Source: Saccharomycopsis fibuligera x Saccharomycopsis cf. fibuligera
Lineage: Eukaryota; Ascomycota; Saccharomycetes; Ascoideales; Saccharomycopsidaceae
Length of the DNA stretch: 64,000 bases
NCBI GenBank assembly: GCA_001936135.1
Contig: CP012817.1
Span: 1,488,001-1,552,000 of the forward strand
Direction of reading: 5' to 3'
The position numbers and the translations under genes were made by a program. This document shows, in pieces, positions 21,755 to 32,728 of the stretch. The notes below the pieces were generated by a model that did no database searches, had not been told where the DNA came from, and saw only the letters and a list, made by a program, of their open reading frames with translations. Each line of letters begins with the position of its first letter. Within the stretch, counting starts at the first letter, position 1.

Positions 21755-22364
21755 GTTAGCTGGTGAGCAGTGACTTTTCTTTTATTACTTTAGCTGCGTT
21801 GTTTATGTTTTCCTATAGAAGCCCTGTATTTCTAGATGTGGCGTTACTATGCTTCTCGAGTGCTAGGAGACGCGTGTTTGAAACGGACAAGTGAGCAGAG
21901 CGGTAAGATAAGAATCTTCCTACCGTTATAGATAGAAAGCAAAGTGCACGAGAGTTATGCACAAAAGGGCGTGATTGGGATGTGATTTTGAGGTTGAAGT
22001 CTGAAAGCGAGGGAGACAAGGGAGTAGCACTAACACATACACATTAATAATCGCCGCGCGGAGTGCCAGGAAAAGACGCCGTTCAACTTCACTTCTTCCA
22101 CTGCGATAGTCAAAAAAATCAAAGAAATTTTTGAGAAAAAAAAAAAAGAAAAAAGGGAAAAAAAACACTGACGTAATCGTCATGTGACTATATACATATA
22201 GTCACATGATGTGTGCCACAAGTATGTAGTCAGCTGACCAATGTCAGCTGATTTTTCACATGACATGTTTTGTTTACCCTACTGTTGATGCCGCTATTAG
22301 CTATTTACAACTATAGGACATCGCATCCTCATCACAGAGTAATGGGCAAGAGCCAAAAGCCAAT
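21755..22364. promoter_or_regulatory. divergent promoter SKO1/MDM1 with CRE-like site and palindromes
   Basis: Within about 85 bp lie three inverted repeats. TGACG-TAAT-CGTCA spans 22169-22182 and contains the CRE-like TGACGTAA. A 28-bp repeat with 13-base arms (CATGTGACTATAT) spans 22181-22208. TCAGCTGAC-CAAT-GTCAGCTGA spans 22230-22251. TGACGTAA resembles the Sko1/ATF target. The location between SKO1 and MDM1 makes this the likely shared control region. Confidence 0.7.
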
Positions 22365-25300
22365 ATGGATAATGGATATCTAACCACTAGTGCCAGCACA
22401 ATGAGGAATAGGCATCAGGCTAAACAGCGCATCGGCCCCTGGCGCTATGTGGCCATAATATTGCGCAATACTGTCCGCAGCTCCTACGGCCGCGGCAAGC
22501 GCCTTGTCCTCCTGTTGAACTGGCTCTACATTTTCACTGCCTTTTTATCGTATTACTCGCTTAAACTCTTTTGGAACAATATTTGGTTATGCTACGTAAT
22601 ACTAGTGTTGTTCTGCACAACTGCCCTAATATTCATTTACTCAAATTTCAAAAAGCTTAATCAGCAAAATAATCTTTCAGTCAATTACTCGTCTTTTAGC
22701 GAAACGCACAAGATCAAGTTACCAAAATTTGCATTTGTTGATCCAGATAACTGGCAAAATGAGCTCCGTGCGTTGAATAAAAAAAGCCCAGAGCTAGACA
22801 GATTAATCTACCCAGACTCGATGCTCATGTCTTCCATTTTGGATCAGATTGTGACTTTGATTATCAACAGCTTTGTCAAGCCATGGTACAATTCTATCAA
22901 TAAAAGCAAGCATGAGCATGATGACTTATTTATTGACGAGGTGAAAATTAACATCAAATATGCGATTACAAACTTGTACTTGAAATTAAGCGTTATTGAT
23001 TTCGCCAACTTGATCGTCCTTAGATTAGTTCCAATAATCACTGACCATTTCAACCACTTTGTTACTGCCAAAACTATGATTAAGAAAAAATACTTGCTAA
23101 ATAACAATGACGCATCAGCTAGCGGCAAGCAAGGTAATAGAAAACTGAATCCTGATGATAGCATTTTGAACTTGACTGATGAAAAGCAAATCAACTTGTT
23201 GATCTCGAAATTCTATAACCATGGCAAATTGCATCCAGCTGTTAACGCTTTCAGGGAAAATGTTCAGTTCAGCTCATTTAGCAAGAAAAATCATTTAAGA
23301 AGTAAACTCAACAAGATTTTACCACTCATTTTGAGTAAGAATGAAGTATCTTGTCCACCAGTAAGCTTACTAGTGCGTGAAATTGTCGTCAACTGTGTAT
23401 TTTTACCGGTAATCAATATGATTGTTGAGCCGGACTTCTGGAATCAACTAGTAGTGGAAAAAATTGGCAGTACTTTAAAAGACCGCACCAAGGTTATACA
23501 ACTTAGAGCAGAGTTGCAAAAGCATAGTAAAAACGCTACAGCAAAGGGAAAGACGTCTAAAAAGTCGCGCGGTGCCGGTAATTCAAACAGTGAAAAAGAT
23601 AAAATTTCTAAAAAGAAAGCATCTTCTCAGGATCACAATGGCCTTTTTGAATTGAAACTTACGTTGAGTACCACCCAGTCAATTTTTGAGAAATTCTTGA
23701 AGAAAATCAATAAAAGTACTTCAATTGTGGACTTAAGACAGCTAAAATTTTACATAAGTTTGCAATTGCAAAAGACCTTACGAAGTGAAGAATATAGATC
23801 GGCGGTTAAGGAGTTTTCCAACCAAAACCAAAAGTCGGATCAATCAGCAGCAATAATAAACAAAAATGATGCTAAAAGGGTCAAAGAAATATATGATCGC
23901 TATAAGATTTTAATCAAAAGATTGCAAATAGTTCAATTGACTTTAACCAACAGAATCAACAATCTTAATTTCGAGCAACAAAGCAATAATATTGATAATC
24001 AGTCTGTTCATTCCATTCAGTCTACATCCACCAGTAAAAACATCCCCATCCACACGATGAAAAACAGTACTGGGCAACATCAAAAAGTAGACTTGCCGTT
24101 GTTGACAATTTTAAATGACCCGAGTTTGCTTACTTACTATATGGAATATATGGACCAAAATAATAAAACCCTTTTGCTTCAATTTTGGTTAGTGGTCAAC
24201 GGGATCAAGAATCCTCTTGAAGATTCACAGCTCATTAATGCTGATGATATTTATGTTGAAGATCACCTAGGTGGTGACTTCAACAATCCTAAAGATGGTT
24301 CCGCCATTGATTCTGACATTAATAACAATTTGAGTTTTGCTAATGATATTAAGCTGATTTTCGCTAATTATTTTAGCAGCAAGCTAATAATTGAAAATAA
24401 CAAGATCGTTTATGAAAATGTTGAGAATTTTGTCAAGTACTATGATTTCTACAAAAAGTTTCTTGAAAATTATAAGATTAGTAATGCTTTAGATACTCAA
24501 GAACCAGCTGACGTTTCTGGAAACGGCGAAGCATACTATACTGAAGACTACAATGATTATGAATTATACAATAAAAAATACGAGCTCAATAAATTATTTA
24601 TCAAGGCTAGAAAATCAATTTTAGTGTTGCAAGCAAACGTTTTCAAATACATGGAAAAAGATCTTGAGAATTTCAAAAATTCCAATGTTTACTTGAAATT
24701 ATTAGCAGCGGAAAACAATCGTTTGGGTGAATTAAGTGAAACTAATAACTTGTCAGAAAACAACAGCGACAGCAACAGCAACGGCATCCATAAAATTGTT
24801 GCCTCCAAAAGATTATCTGCTCATGGCGAATCAATTAGTGGCTTAGGAATCAAATATGAAGAAACTAACGGAGATCCATTATCAAACTACAATGATGATG
24901 ATGATGACCCGGTAGCCGCGCTTTCAAAATCTGTAAACAGTCTCAAGAATGTTGGAGCCAGCACCCCCAACAGTGCTCACGGCAACAAAATTTTTGATGA
25001 CAACGATGAATTGGTAGTAAGTTATGATGTGATTAATGCGGTTGAACATGCATTGAATGAGATCATTGAAAACAATAACGATTATAAAAGTTATGGTGCT
25101 TCAAAACTTAAAAACGATATTTTGTTTAAGTCAGTATTAAAGGATAGTGATACCTTAGAAGACGGTGCCGCTACTAATAATGGCGGCGGCAGCTCTAATA
25201 ATTCGAATAATTCATCGAGAACTAATTTGAAATTATTCGGTGGTTACAAGGATATCTTTGGTCAAACTTCATCGTTATTCAAGAGTGATTTTAGCGATAA

Positions 25301-27329
25301 TACAAACAAGAGCAATAACAATGATAGCTCCAATGCTGCTAATAATTCTAGTGGCAGCAACATTCCGGGCACTTCTACCCCAGCTTCTTCTATTGTGGAA
25401 ACCCCTCACAACAGATTATTCGACAATGCTGATGAACTTGACGAAATCAATGATATGGACTCTGTGATTTCTGAAATGATAAATTCTGAAACCATTGGCG
25501 AATATGAAACTCCTGAAGTTCGATTAGCTGCTCCCGGCGACCTAAGCTTAGCTGAGGAAATTGATAAACTTACGAATGATATTGAAAATTTGAATAACCA
25601 GGTGCATATACTACAGCCATTGTTAAGAAAAGCTGAATTGACCAACAATGTTGCAGAGCTTCGGATTTTGAGAAAGGCTAATATTAGTTTACAGCGTGAG
25701 TTACAGTTAAAAGATTTGCAAAGACAACAATACATTGTTCAAGAGAATGATAATAGTTTGTATGGGAAGTCTCGAGTCAGTATACAGTCATATATAACAG
25801 GCACTGATGAGAAAACCAACAGAGAGTATACTTCTTATATCATAGAGGTGCAGAAAATTAAAAGAAACGATGATGGTGGTGGTGGTGTTGAGAATGATAA
25901 TAGTAACGGTACTATTAATGAAACAGTTCTGGCAGGCTGGATTGTGGCTAGAAGATATAGTCAATTTTACATGTTGAACAAGTACTTGAAGTCCATATAC
26001 CCGAAAGTGAAACTTCTCAATTTTCCCAAGAAAAACATTATTTTGCTTAATCAAACCCAGCAAAAGATGTTGATTGAGACAAGAAAAAAGCTATTGGAAA
26101 CTTTTTTACAAAAGTTATTGGAAATGCCGGAAGTTTGCAAAAGTAGAATTTTTAGATTGTTCTTATCATCGCAAAATTTCACTAATGATATCTTCAGTAA
26201 GAAAAAATTCCGATTACAGGAGCTTCAAGCAAGTGAAGGAAAAGATAGCGCTAATTCATCAGTACAATCAACGGAATCTAATCATAGCCAAACTGATAAT
26301 TGTCTCAAATTTGCTGGCGGCGGCGGCAGTAACTTTCCTGTTGCGTCTGCTGGTAACATCAATGGAAATGGTGATGTTAGCGACAATAACCCCAACTCAG
26401 GTTCTACATACAAAGCCATTGAGGACGTTACGGCGAAATTATACAATGGTATAACTAATGGAATTGAATATTTGAACGGCTCACTTGTATTTTCTAACAA
26501 TGATGCTCAAAATGCAGGGTTAACTAACGGGTTGCAGAAATTGGCTGGGATAGGTAATGTTGGGACTTTCAACTTTTCCAGCAATAACAATAAGACCAAT
26601 GGTAACTTTTTCAATGGTAATGCTCCCGAGAATAGTAATGCTAAAAATGGCATTAATGCCAATGGCAGCAGCGGAGGCGCCGCAGATTTACAAAACGAAT
26701 TAAACTCATACGACGACGACAAAACCACCTTCGTGAAACCAATTTGTGATTTATTTTTATCAATTTTTGCCTTGAATAAAAGCAACAGTTGGCTAAGAGG
26801 TCGAGCAATTTTGGTAGTTTTGCAACAGTTGCTAGGAAGCACCATTGAGAAAAAAATTAGAGAATATTTATCGATTGTTAAGTCGGAAAATAAAGTTATT
26901 GATTTGTTGAATCTTGCTAAAGATTCATTGTGGCCTCAGGGAGTGTTTTTCTTGACTTCCAGGAAGTTAGCTGAAGAAGCCGCGGTGGCGATCACAACGG
27001 CGGCCAATGATGCTCCTGCAGGTGTGAATAGTGCCAGCGGTGCTAATAGTGATGGAAATGGCAATGAGGGTAAAACAACAGCACCAAAGAAAGAACGCAC
27101 TGACATTGACAAAAACAATAGCAGAAACGAAGCTAAAACATTGTTAGAAATTATCATTACCGATATTAGTAGTAAGATTGTTGGATTGCAAAATTCGAAA
27201 TTTGCCGCTTATGAATTGCATAATATGATGCAAAATGATATTTTAAATACTCACTTGATTTTCACTTTGGTAGATGAAATTTTGGATGCTTTGTTTCCTG
27301 AAATTTCTAATAGTACTAATGGAAAGTGA
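22365..27329 (+). CDS. MDM1: Mdm1-like PXA-RGS-PX-nexin membrane-contact protein
   Basis: Mdm1 is an ER-anchored tether at nucleus-vacuole junctions that links to lipid droplets and sphingolipid/fatty-acid metabolism. The 1654-aa product has two N-terminal membrane segments (about residues 45-95). A PXA domain follows (about 125-380, with YPDSMLMSSILDQIVTLII and LLVREIVVNCVFLPVI). Then come an RGS-like region (about 575-770), a coiled coil (near 1070-1130), a PX domain (about 1135-1270, core ARRYSQFYMLNKYLKSIYP) and a nexin C-terminal domain (about 1450-1645). Domain order matches Mdm1 and animal SNX13/14/19/25. Asn/Ser-rich linkers make it longer than the S. cerevisiae protein (about 1127 aa). 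Confidence 0.9.
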   Translation: MDNGYLTTSASTMRNRHQAKQRIGPWRYVAIILRNTVRSSYGRGKRLVLLLNWLYIFTAFLSYYSLKLFWNNIWLCYVILVLFCTTALIFIYSNFKKLNQQNNLSVNYSSFSETHKIKLPKFAFVDPDNWQNELRALNKKSPELDRLIYPDSMLMSSILDQIVTLIINSFVKPWYNSINKSKHEHDDLFIDEVKINIKYAITNLYLKLSVIDFANLIVLRLVPIITDHFNHFVTAKTMIKKKYLLNNNDASASGKQGNRKLNPDDSILNLTDEKQINLLISKFYNHGKLHPAVNAFRENVQFSSFSKKNHLRSKLNKILPLILSKNEVSCPPVSLLVREIVVNCVFLPVINMIVEPDFWNQLVVEKIGSTLKDRTKVIQLRAELQKHSKNATAKGKTSKKSRGAGNSNSEKDKISKKKASSQDHNGLFELKLTLSTTQSIFEKFLKKINKSTSIVDLRQLKFYISLQLQKTLRSEEYRSAVKEFSNQNQKSDQSAAIINKNDAKRVKEIYDRYKILIKRLQIVQLTLTNRINNLNFEQQSNNIDNQSVHSIQSTSTSKNIPIHTMKNSTGQHQKVDLPLLTILNDPSLLTYYMEYMDQNNKTLLLQFWLVVNGIKNPLEDSQLINADDIYVEDHLGGDFNNPKDGSAIDSDINNNLSFANDIKLIFANYFSSKLIIENNKIVYENVENFVKYYDFYKKFLENYKISNALDTQEPADVSGNGEAYYTEDYNDYELYNKKYELNKLFIKARKSILVLQANVFKYMEKDLENFKNSNVYLKLLAAENNRLGELSETNNLSENNSDSNSNGIHKIVASKRLSAHGESISGLGIKYEETNGDPLSNYNDDDDDPVAALSKSVNSLKNVGASTPNSAHGNKIFDDNDELVVSYDVINAVEHALNEIIENNNDYKSYGASKLKNDILFKSVLKDSDTLEDGAATNNGGGSSNNSNNSSRTNLKLFGGYKDIFGQTSSLFKSDFSDNTNKSNNNDSSNAANNSSGSNIPGTSTPASSIVETPHNRLFDNADELDEINDMDSVISEMINSETIGEYETPEVRLAAPGDLSLAEEIDKLTNDIENLNNQVHILQPLLRKAELTNNVAELRILRKANISLQRELQLKDLQRQQYIVQENDNSLYGKSRVSIQSYITGTDEKTNREYTSYIIEVQKIKRNDDGGGGVENDNSNGTINETVLAGWIVARRYSQFYMLNKYLKSIYPKVKLLNFPKKNIILLNQTQQKMLIETRKKLLETFLQKLLEMPEVCKSRIFRLFLSSQNFTNDIFSKKKFRLQELQASEGKDSANSSVQSTESNHSQTDNCLKFAGGGGSNFPVASAGNINGNGDVSDNNPNSGSTYKAIEDVTAKLYNGITNGIEYLNGSLVFSNNDAQNAGLTNGLQKLAGIGNVGTFNFSSNNNKTNGNFFNGNAPENSNAKNGINANGSSGGAADLQNELNSYDDDKTTFVKPICDLFLSIFALNKSNSWLRGRAILVVLQQLLGSTIEKKIREYLSIVKSENKVIDLLNLAKDSLWPQGVFFLTSRKLAEEAAVAITTAANDAPAGVNSASGANSDGNGNEGKTTAPKKERTDIDKNNSRNEAKTLLEIIITDISSKIVGLQNSKFAAYELHNMMQNDILNTHLIFTLVDEILDALFPEISNSTNGK

Positions 27330-27717
27330 GATAGCTTTGACTGTATTTGCTCCTAAAGATTGTCTGAATTCATTTATATTATCCTTTTTTTTTTTTAATC
27401 CTTTTTCTTTTTCAGCATATTGTGCTTACAGAGATTCAGTTTTTCTCATGACATTTTCTTTTTCTGATCTTGCTTTTTATTCAACAATTTCTGTTGATTT
27501 ATGCTTTTTTAATGATCTTTATTGTTTCTTGTTATTTACGTTTGTCTTTTCTTCAATCATCTACTTTTAATTAATATTTTGCCTTTCTTGTCTTACCTTT
27601 ACTATAATCATTTATAATATAGCCTTTTCAATAATTCTCTTTTTACATTAATGAAATTAATAAAAAATTAAAAAAATGTTCATTGATACATGCGCAAATA
27701 AATGAATTCAACTCCAC
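27330..27717. other. convergent spacer MDM1/IPI1
   Basis: AT-rich 3' spacer with short T and A runs. I see nothing else in it. Confidence 0.5.
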
Positions 27718-28788
27718 TCAATTCACCCCAATACTTTTCTTGTAAAGATCCTCATTTTCTATAAATTGGTTGATTGTATTTAGCAACCCTTTACCAACTC
27801 TACCCAACTCCCCACCTTCTTTAATAATATTATTAACTTCTCTTACCATACTATCAGCAAAAATCTCACACAACACTTTTCTCCGTATCAAGATATCTTC
27901 GCATCTCAAGTTATTCAAGTCGTTTAAGTCATGATTCAAAGATTTGGAAAATAATTGCAAATGGCTGAATGGGCTGGGTATATTCGGAGTCAAATATTTC
28001 GAGGTCATTGGATGCAAACCATCAATATCTTCTTCTTCTTCACCGTCTTTTCCTTCACTGTTATTATTTTCAAAGGCCGTCTTACCCAATGCACCATAAG
28101 ATATAAAGTTATTCAACACTTGCAAATGTCTCAATTTGACGTTCTTACCGTTTGATTTACTGTTATTTGACATTTCTGAAGAAGAGCCGATATTCACTGA
28201 TAATGAAATATTTTGCTTATTGGCATCAAGGGGCCAGTTCAAAAGACTGAAAAAACATTTCATTAATTTGATCCAATTATTGTTCACTAAATATTCCAAA
28301 CAATCCAACTGAGTCAACGCTTCAAGAAATTTGGTAGAATCGTTCCTAATCGCAACATTAATATGTGTCATTGCGCTTTGAATATACAAAATAATCATGT
28401 TATAATTTAACTGCACACTGACTGGAGAACACATCTTTAACGTATTGTAAGCCTCAGTGCGCACTTGAGTCGAAGAATCGATAATAAGTTTAGCAATAGA
28501 ATTTAAAAGACTTTTCATTAAAGTTGGATGATCTCCCAAATGTTTCTGAATAAATAGAACAGCTTCTTTCCTCACTTGCGGGGTATTATGCTTGGTTAAA
28601 CTTATATTTCGTAAAAGTTCTTCTTCAGAAGTCTTATGTTTCATTACTGATTGAAGCGGCACATTGATGCTCTTCACAGTGAAGGAAGTATCGGTGGCAT
28701 TGGAGGCCTTTGGTTTGGTTTTGCCAACCTTAAGCTTTTGCTTGGCGAAATCCTTGGTCTTCTCCTTCTTTTTTCTTTTAGAACCCAT
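27718..28788 (-). CDS. IPI1: Ipi1, Rix1-complex pre-60S ribosome assembly factor
   Basis: Ipi1, with Rix1 and Ipi3, works on late nucleolar/nucleoplasmic pre-60S particles and ITS2 processing. The 356-aa protein (S. cerevisiae about 334) starts with a Lys-rich nuclear segment (MGSKRKKKEKTKDFAKQKLK). The family block VKSINVPLQSV and HEAT-like helices follow (LLRNISLTKHNTPQVRKEAV, IQKHLGDHPTL, IDSSTQVRTEAYNTL), as in the Ipi1/TEX10 N-terminal domain. Upstream PAC- and RRPE-type elements fit a ribosome-biogenesis gene. Confidence 0.9.
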   Translation of the reverse strand: MGSKRKKKEKTKDFAKQKLKVGKTKPKASNATDTSFTVKSINVPLQSVMKHKTSEEELLRNISLTKHNTPQVRKEAVLFIQKHLGDHPTLMKSLLNSIAKLIIDSSTQVRTEAYNTLKMCSPVSVQLNYNMIILYIQSAMTHINVAIRNDSTKFLEALTQLDCLEYLVNNNWIKLMKCFFSLLNWPLDANKQNISLSVNIGSSSEMSNNSKSNGKNVKLRHLQVLNNFISYGALGKTAFENNNSEGKDGEEEEDIDGLHPMTSKYLTPNIPSPFSHLQLFSKSLNHDLNDLNNLRCEDILIRRKVLCEIFADSMVREVNNIIKEGGELGRVGKGLLNTINQFIENEDLYKKSIGVN

Positions 28789-29394
28789 TGTGTGTGTGTG
28801 TGTGTGTGTGTGTGTAGTATTTGGGAGTGTGTTACGTGTGTGTGTAAAATGCCATTGATGCTGTTAAATCTGTAAAATGTCAATCTCATCTCATCTCGCT
28901 TCTAGTAAATAAAAAAAAAATTTTTCTACACAACTTCCGAGGGTCCAAACTCGACCATTCTATACTGCGTGTGCATGCGAGTGCCGAGGGCGTATATGAC
29001 AACTAGCTTGTGTATGTAAAGCGCAGTAATGGTGATTATATGTTAAAAGTAAAACAAATTTTTCGTTTCTTGAAATGCAATTAACTAAATGTTTTATACC
29101 CACTTCAATAACTGTGCAACCAAAGTATCAAGCTTCTTCTGTCCGGCCACCGCTATCAATTACCTCAATGACCCATAAGGTTGGAACAATTTCAAAGATA
29201 ACCCGGCCCTAAGAGTAGTAATCGAAAAGTCATAAGCGCCGAGTTCTACAGTTTTGCTTTGCCTTTCCAGCATTTGATCATTTTATAATGGATAGTATCA
29301 GAACATTATACATGTATATATATATATCTATTTGACAAAAAAAAAAAAAAAAAAATAAAAAAAAAATAAAAAAAAAACTCCAAAAAAGTCAACA
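28789..29394. promoter_or_regulatory. divergent promoter IPI1/RQC1
   Basis: Contains a (TG)n run (28793-28815) next to the IPI1 start. Overlapping PAC cores follow (CTCATCTCATC at 28885-28895, GATGAG twice on the IPI1 strand), and an RRPE-like AAAAATTTTT lies at 28916-28925. PAC and RRPE are the standard ribosome-biogenesis elements of yeasts. A broken A-run (about 29338-29378) precedes RQC1. Confidence 0.7.
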
Positions 29395-31539
29395 ATGAGT
29401 GCTAGGCAAATTCGAAAATTGGAAGAATTGCAAAAGCAAAAAAAGGAACAAGAGAGACTTATTGCTGAGCAACGCCTGGGCTCCGAGGACGAGGATGAAG
29501 AAGATATTGTAAAGCCAAAGGCCAATCTTTTTGATCTCTTAGGAGGTGGTGATGATGACGATGTTGGAGATAGTGACAATGATAGCGATAGGAACAGCAA
29601 TGGCGAAGAAGTAGCTCTCGAGGACAAAGAGGAAGAGGTATTCAAGACTGTTAATGATAAAAGTCAAACGTCAGTGTCAAAACCTCTAACAGCTGAAAAC
29701 GTAGATAGGCATTCAACAAAGTCAGACAGTGATGATGGAGATGTGTTTCATGATGCTACCGAACCTACTGCTACTTCTTTAAAATCAGGCAAGAACAGAA
29801 AGAAGAATCAGAGAAAAAAAAATCAGAAAAAGAGTAGAAAGAAGGAAAAAGCGGTTGCCTCTGCTAGCAATAGTGCCGAAGTATCAATTGAAAACACTCC
29901 AGAAGTTGCTACACCTCAACCTTATGAAACAACACAACAACAAAAGCTGACCAAAACAACTAGAAAGATTACTCCAGAACAATACATTGATCCCGGTTTT
30001 AGCAACTTCACCGTCCAAGATTTCAAAGATACTTTACCATTATTACAATTCAACACTAGAAATTTGGATCCCGATAACGAATATAAAGAGCTTTTTGGTC
30101 ATATTTCAAGCAAAGTGCTCAATGATGCTGATTCCACCACTTCAAGTTTCACTAGTCCCGAAGTACTTGCACAAATCAAACAAGTTGCTCAAAGAGTGCG
30201 CAATTGGGGTGGCAAAGATCGCAGAAGTATGCCTGGCACCACTAGAAAATTAACATTAACCAAGATCAGAGATGATTGGATCCCAACTAATGTGAAAAAC
30301 ATCACCATGTCTGAACTTTCTTTTAGAGAAGTGAAAGAGTTGAAACAGACAAAGAATTCCAATGACTGGATTGATGTTATTGAAGATGAAACTAAAGAGG
30401 AATACAATGCAGGAATTAGGTATTTCCGGTTCACCAGCAATAGAAATGAAACTGCTCTTAATGCTCATTTTCTCCTAGCTGTTTCCATCAGGCCAAATCA
30501 TGAGACTTTGATTCATTTGCTTCAAGCAAATCCTTATCACGTTGAATCAATTCTACAAGTTTCAAATATCTTGGTAAGACAAGGTGATAAATCTAACAAC
30601 AATGGGTTAATTGAAAGAGCCTTATTTGTATTCGACCGTGCGTTGAAGGCAAATTTTCAACTTGGTACTGCTCTAAACAGACTCCCCTTTGAATATTTCT
30701 TGAATCGTCAATTTTATTTGGCCATTTTTAAATACATCAACGTATTAACCCAAAAGGGAACTTTTTTCACTGCTTTCAATTATTGCAAGTTGCTTCTTTC
30801 AATAAATCCAACAGAGGATCCATATGGGGTAAGATACTTTTTTGATTTTTATGCAATAATGGCTCAAGAATATCAATATTTGATTGATTTCACTCAGAGT
30901 GCATTGTGCAAATCTTACATCAACTGGATTACCCCAGGTTTAATGTATTCTGTTGTGTTAAGCTATTTGCACTTGAATAAATCCACAGAAGCTGCAAAAG
31001 CCCTTACAGATGCATTCAATATGTACCCATACTTGGGTCTCCATTTACTTGAAGACGTTTGCAAAACTCAGCTCAGCAGCTTGAACCTAGACACTAAATT
31101 TGTTAACCACATATACAAGAACTTGAACTCTAATGTGGAAATTTTAAGTCAGACGTACTCAGTAAGAGCCAAACTCATGTGGAAAGACATTAATCATATA
31201 AAATTTCTCAATACAGAACTAATCAAAATTTTGAATACTGCTAATGTGGCGAATTTGCAATGTGATAAGATTGGCGAAGAAATCGCCTCAAATTTGTTAC
31301 GGTATGCAATTTTGTCTAATGAAAATTCTTTGATGTCGAAGATTCCAAAAGAGTTTTGGGCCGATAACGAAATTTTTGAATATGATGTATTACCTCCGAA
31401 TAATCCTAGTGCTGAACTGTTTAGTTCTATGGTTGATGATAATGTTATTGGGCAGGCAATTTTGGAAGAATCTCAAATTGACTATCTTGAACAATTGGCC
31501 CAAGAACAATTAAACTTCGATGATGGGCAAGGGCAGTGA
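29395..31539 (+). CDS. RQC1: Rqc1/TCF25-family ribosome quality-control factor
   Basis: Rqc1 is part of the ribosome quality-control complex with the Ltn1 ubiquitin ligase and Cdc48, acting on nascent chains stalled on 60S subunits. The 714-aa product matches S. cerevisiae Rqc1 (about 723 aa) in size. The N-terminus MSARQIRKLEELQKQKKEQE, an acidic stretch with NLFDLLGG and a Lys-rich segment (GKNRKKNQRKKNQKKSRKK) are typical of TCF25 proteins. The conserved body has FRFTSNRNETALNAHFLLAV, HPxHVESIL-like NPYHVESILQVSNIL, and helical repeats down to an acidic tail. Confidence 0.9.
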   Translation: MSARQIRKLEELQKQKKEQERLIAEQRLGSEDEDEEDIVKPKANLFDLLGGGDDDDVGDSDNDSDRNSNGEEVALEDKEEEVFKTVNDKSQTSVSKPLTAENVDRHSTKSDSDDGDVFHDATEPTATSLKSGKNRKKNQRKKNQKKSRKKEKAVASASNSAEVSIENTPEVATPQPYETTQQQKLTKTTRKITPEQYIDPGFSNFTVQDFKDTLPLLQFNTRNLDPDNEYKELFGHISSKVLNDADSTTSSFTSPEVLAQIKQVAQRVRNWGGKDRRSMPGTTRKLTLTKIRDDWIPTNVKNITMSELSFREVKELKQTKNSNDWIDVIEDETKEEYNAGIRYFRFTSNRNETALNAHFLLAVSIRPNHETLIHLLQANPYHVESILQVSNILVRQGDKSNNNGLIERALFVFDRALKANFQLGTALNRLPFEYFLNRQFYLAIFKYINVLTQKGTFFTAFNYCKLLLSINPTEDPYGVRYFFDFYAIMAQEYQYLIDFTQSALCKSYINWITPGLMYSVVLSYLHLNKSTEAAKALTDAFNMYPYLGLHLLEDVCKTQLSSLNLDTKFVNHIYKNLNSNVEILSQTYSVRAKLMWKDINHIKFLNTELIKILNTANVANLQCDKIGEEIASNLLRYAILSNENSLMSKIPKEFWADNEIFEYDVLPPNNPSAELFSSMVDDNVIGQAILEESQIDYLEQLAQEQLNFDDGQGQ

Positions 31540-32473
31540 GCTGACAAGTTGGTATAATAGTGATTTATATGTCTCCGTTGCTTCTCATCGTTTTCGGGTG
31601 ATTTTAAACTCACTTTCTATGATATACTTATGTACTATAAATATGATTCATTGTTCTAGTTTTAGTTTAGTTTTCTATTTTTCTCCTTTTGTCACTTATC
31701 TTCATTGATGCATAAACTCTTTGTTGTCAATTATTTCCCCATTTATGTTACGTTTTTATCTGCATTTCTTTTGGGATTCTCTCCCGGTGATGTTGACATA
31801 TTCTAACGCATACATCTGACATTACTTAGTCACTGAGCTGTAACTTAAAAAAGAGTAGAATACTGGTGTACTATATCAAACTATTCCATAAGCACATGCC
31901 CCAACATCTGGATCGATATACTATACATTGTATCGTACACTAATTTTATCGTACATAACAGTTCCAACGCAGGTTCTGCCAACTGACAAATTATATATGA
32001 CCTTAACGTTATGATTCGAATAAAAACAAAAAGCGACCCAAAGTAAATTGTTCCCATGAAGACGGTTCTAAAAAAAAAAAGTGAACCAGCCAGATGACTA
32101 CTTTTTATCGTGATAGCGATATTTTTGTGCGCGTGTGTTTTGTTTTGTAATAATGATAACAATAATTATATCAGTATAAATTGCATTAATACAAGGTAGG
32201 TTACATATGCCCAAAAACCCGAATAAATATGAATTGTAAGAGGTATGAACTACTACGTATTAAATACTGGTGAGAAAAAAGGTGACGAGCAAATATGTTG
32301 ATATGAAACATAGAACAAGTATTAGTGTTGCAATGCTGCAAAAAGAAAATCGCGTAAGTGAATAGGTGAATATGGAAACGAAAATGGAAATGAAAAAAGT
32401 ATTAATAAATGCAATTCGCATATGCATGCATAATTGAGAAATAAAACGAAATAAAATATTATAAGGAAGCTCA

Positions 32474-32507
<34 letters not shown>

Positions 32508-32728
32508 AAAGTTTAGCCAAAGGAACAATAGACAAAAAGTAAGAAATAAAATATTGCAAAGTTGCAATATTGCATTAATGAAGAGACGAATAAAATATAA
32601 CTAAAGGCGGGCATTAATAAGAAGGAGCCAAAACCAAGCAAGAAACCACAAACTAATCAAAAAAATGTACAAAATTGAAATAAGTAGAAAAAAAAGGAAA
32701 TTAATCAAAACAAAAATAGAAAACACTA
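31540..32728. other. convergent spacer RQC1/desaturase gene
   Basis: About 1.2 kb AT-rich 3' region with a 30-nt poly-A run (32475-32504). Short open frames on the minus strand are hydrophobic products of AT-richness and are not supported as genes. Confidence 0.5.
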
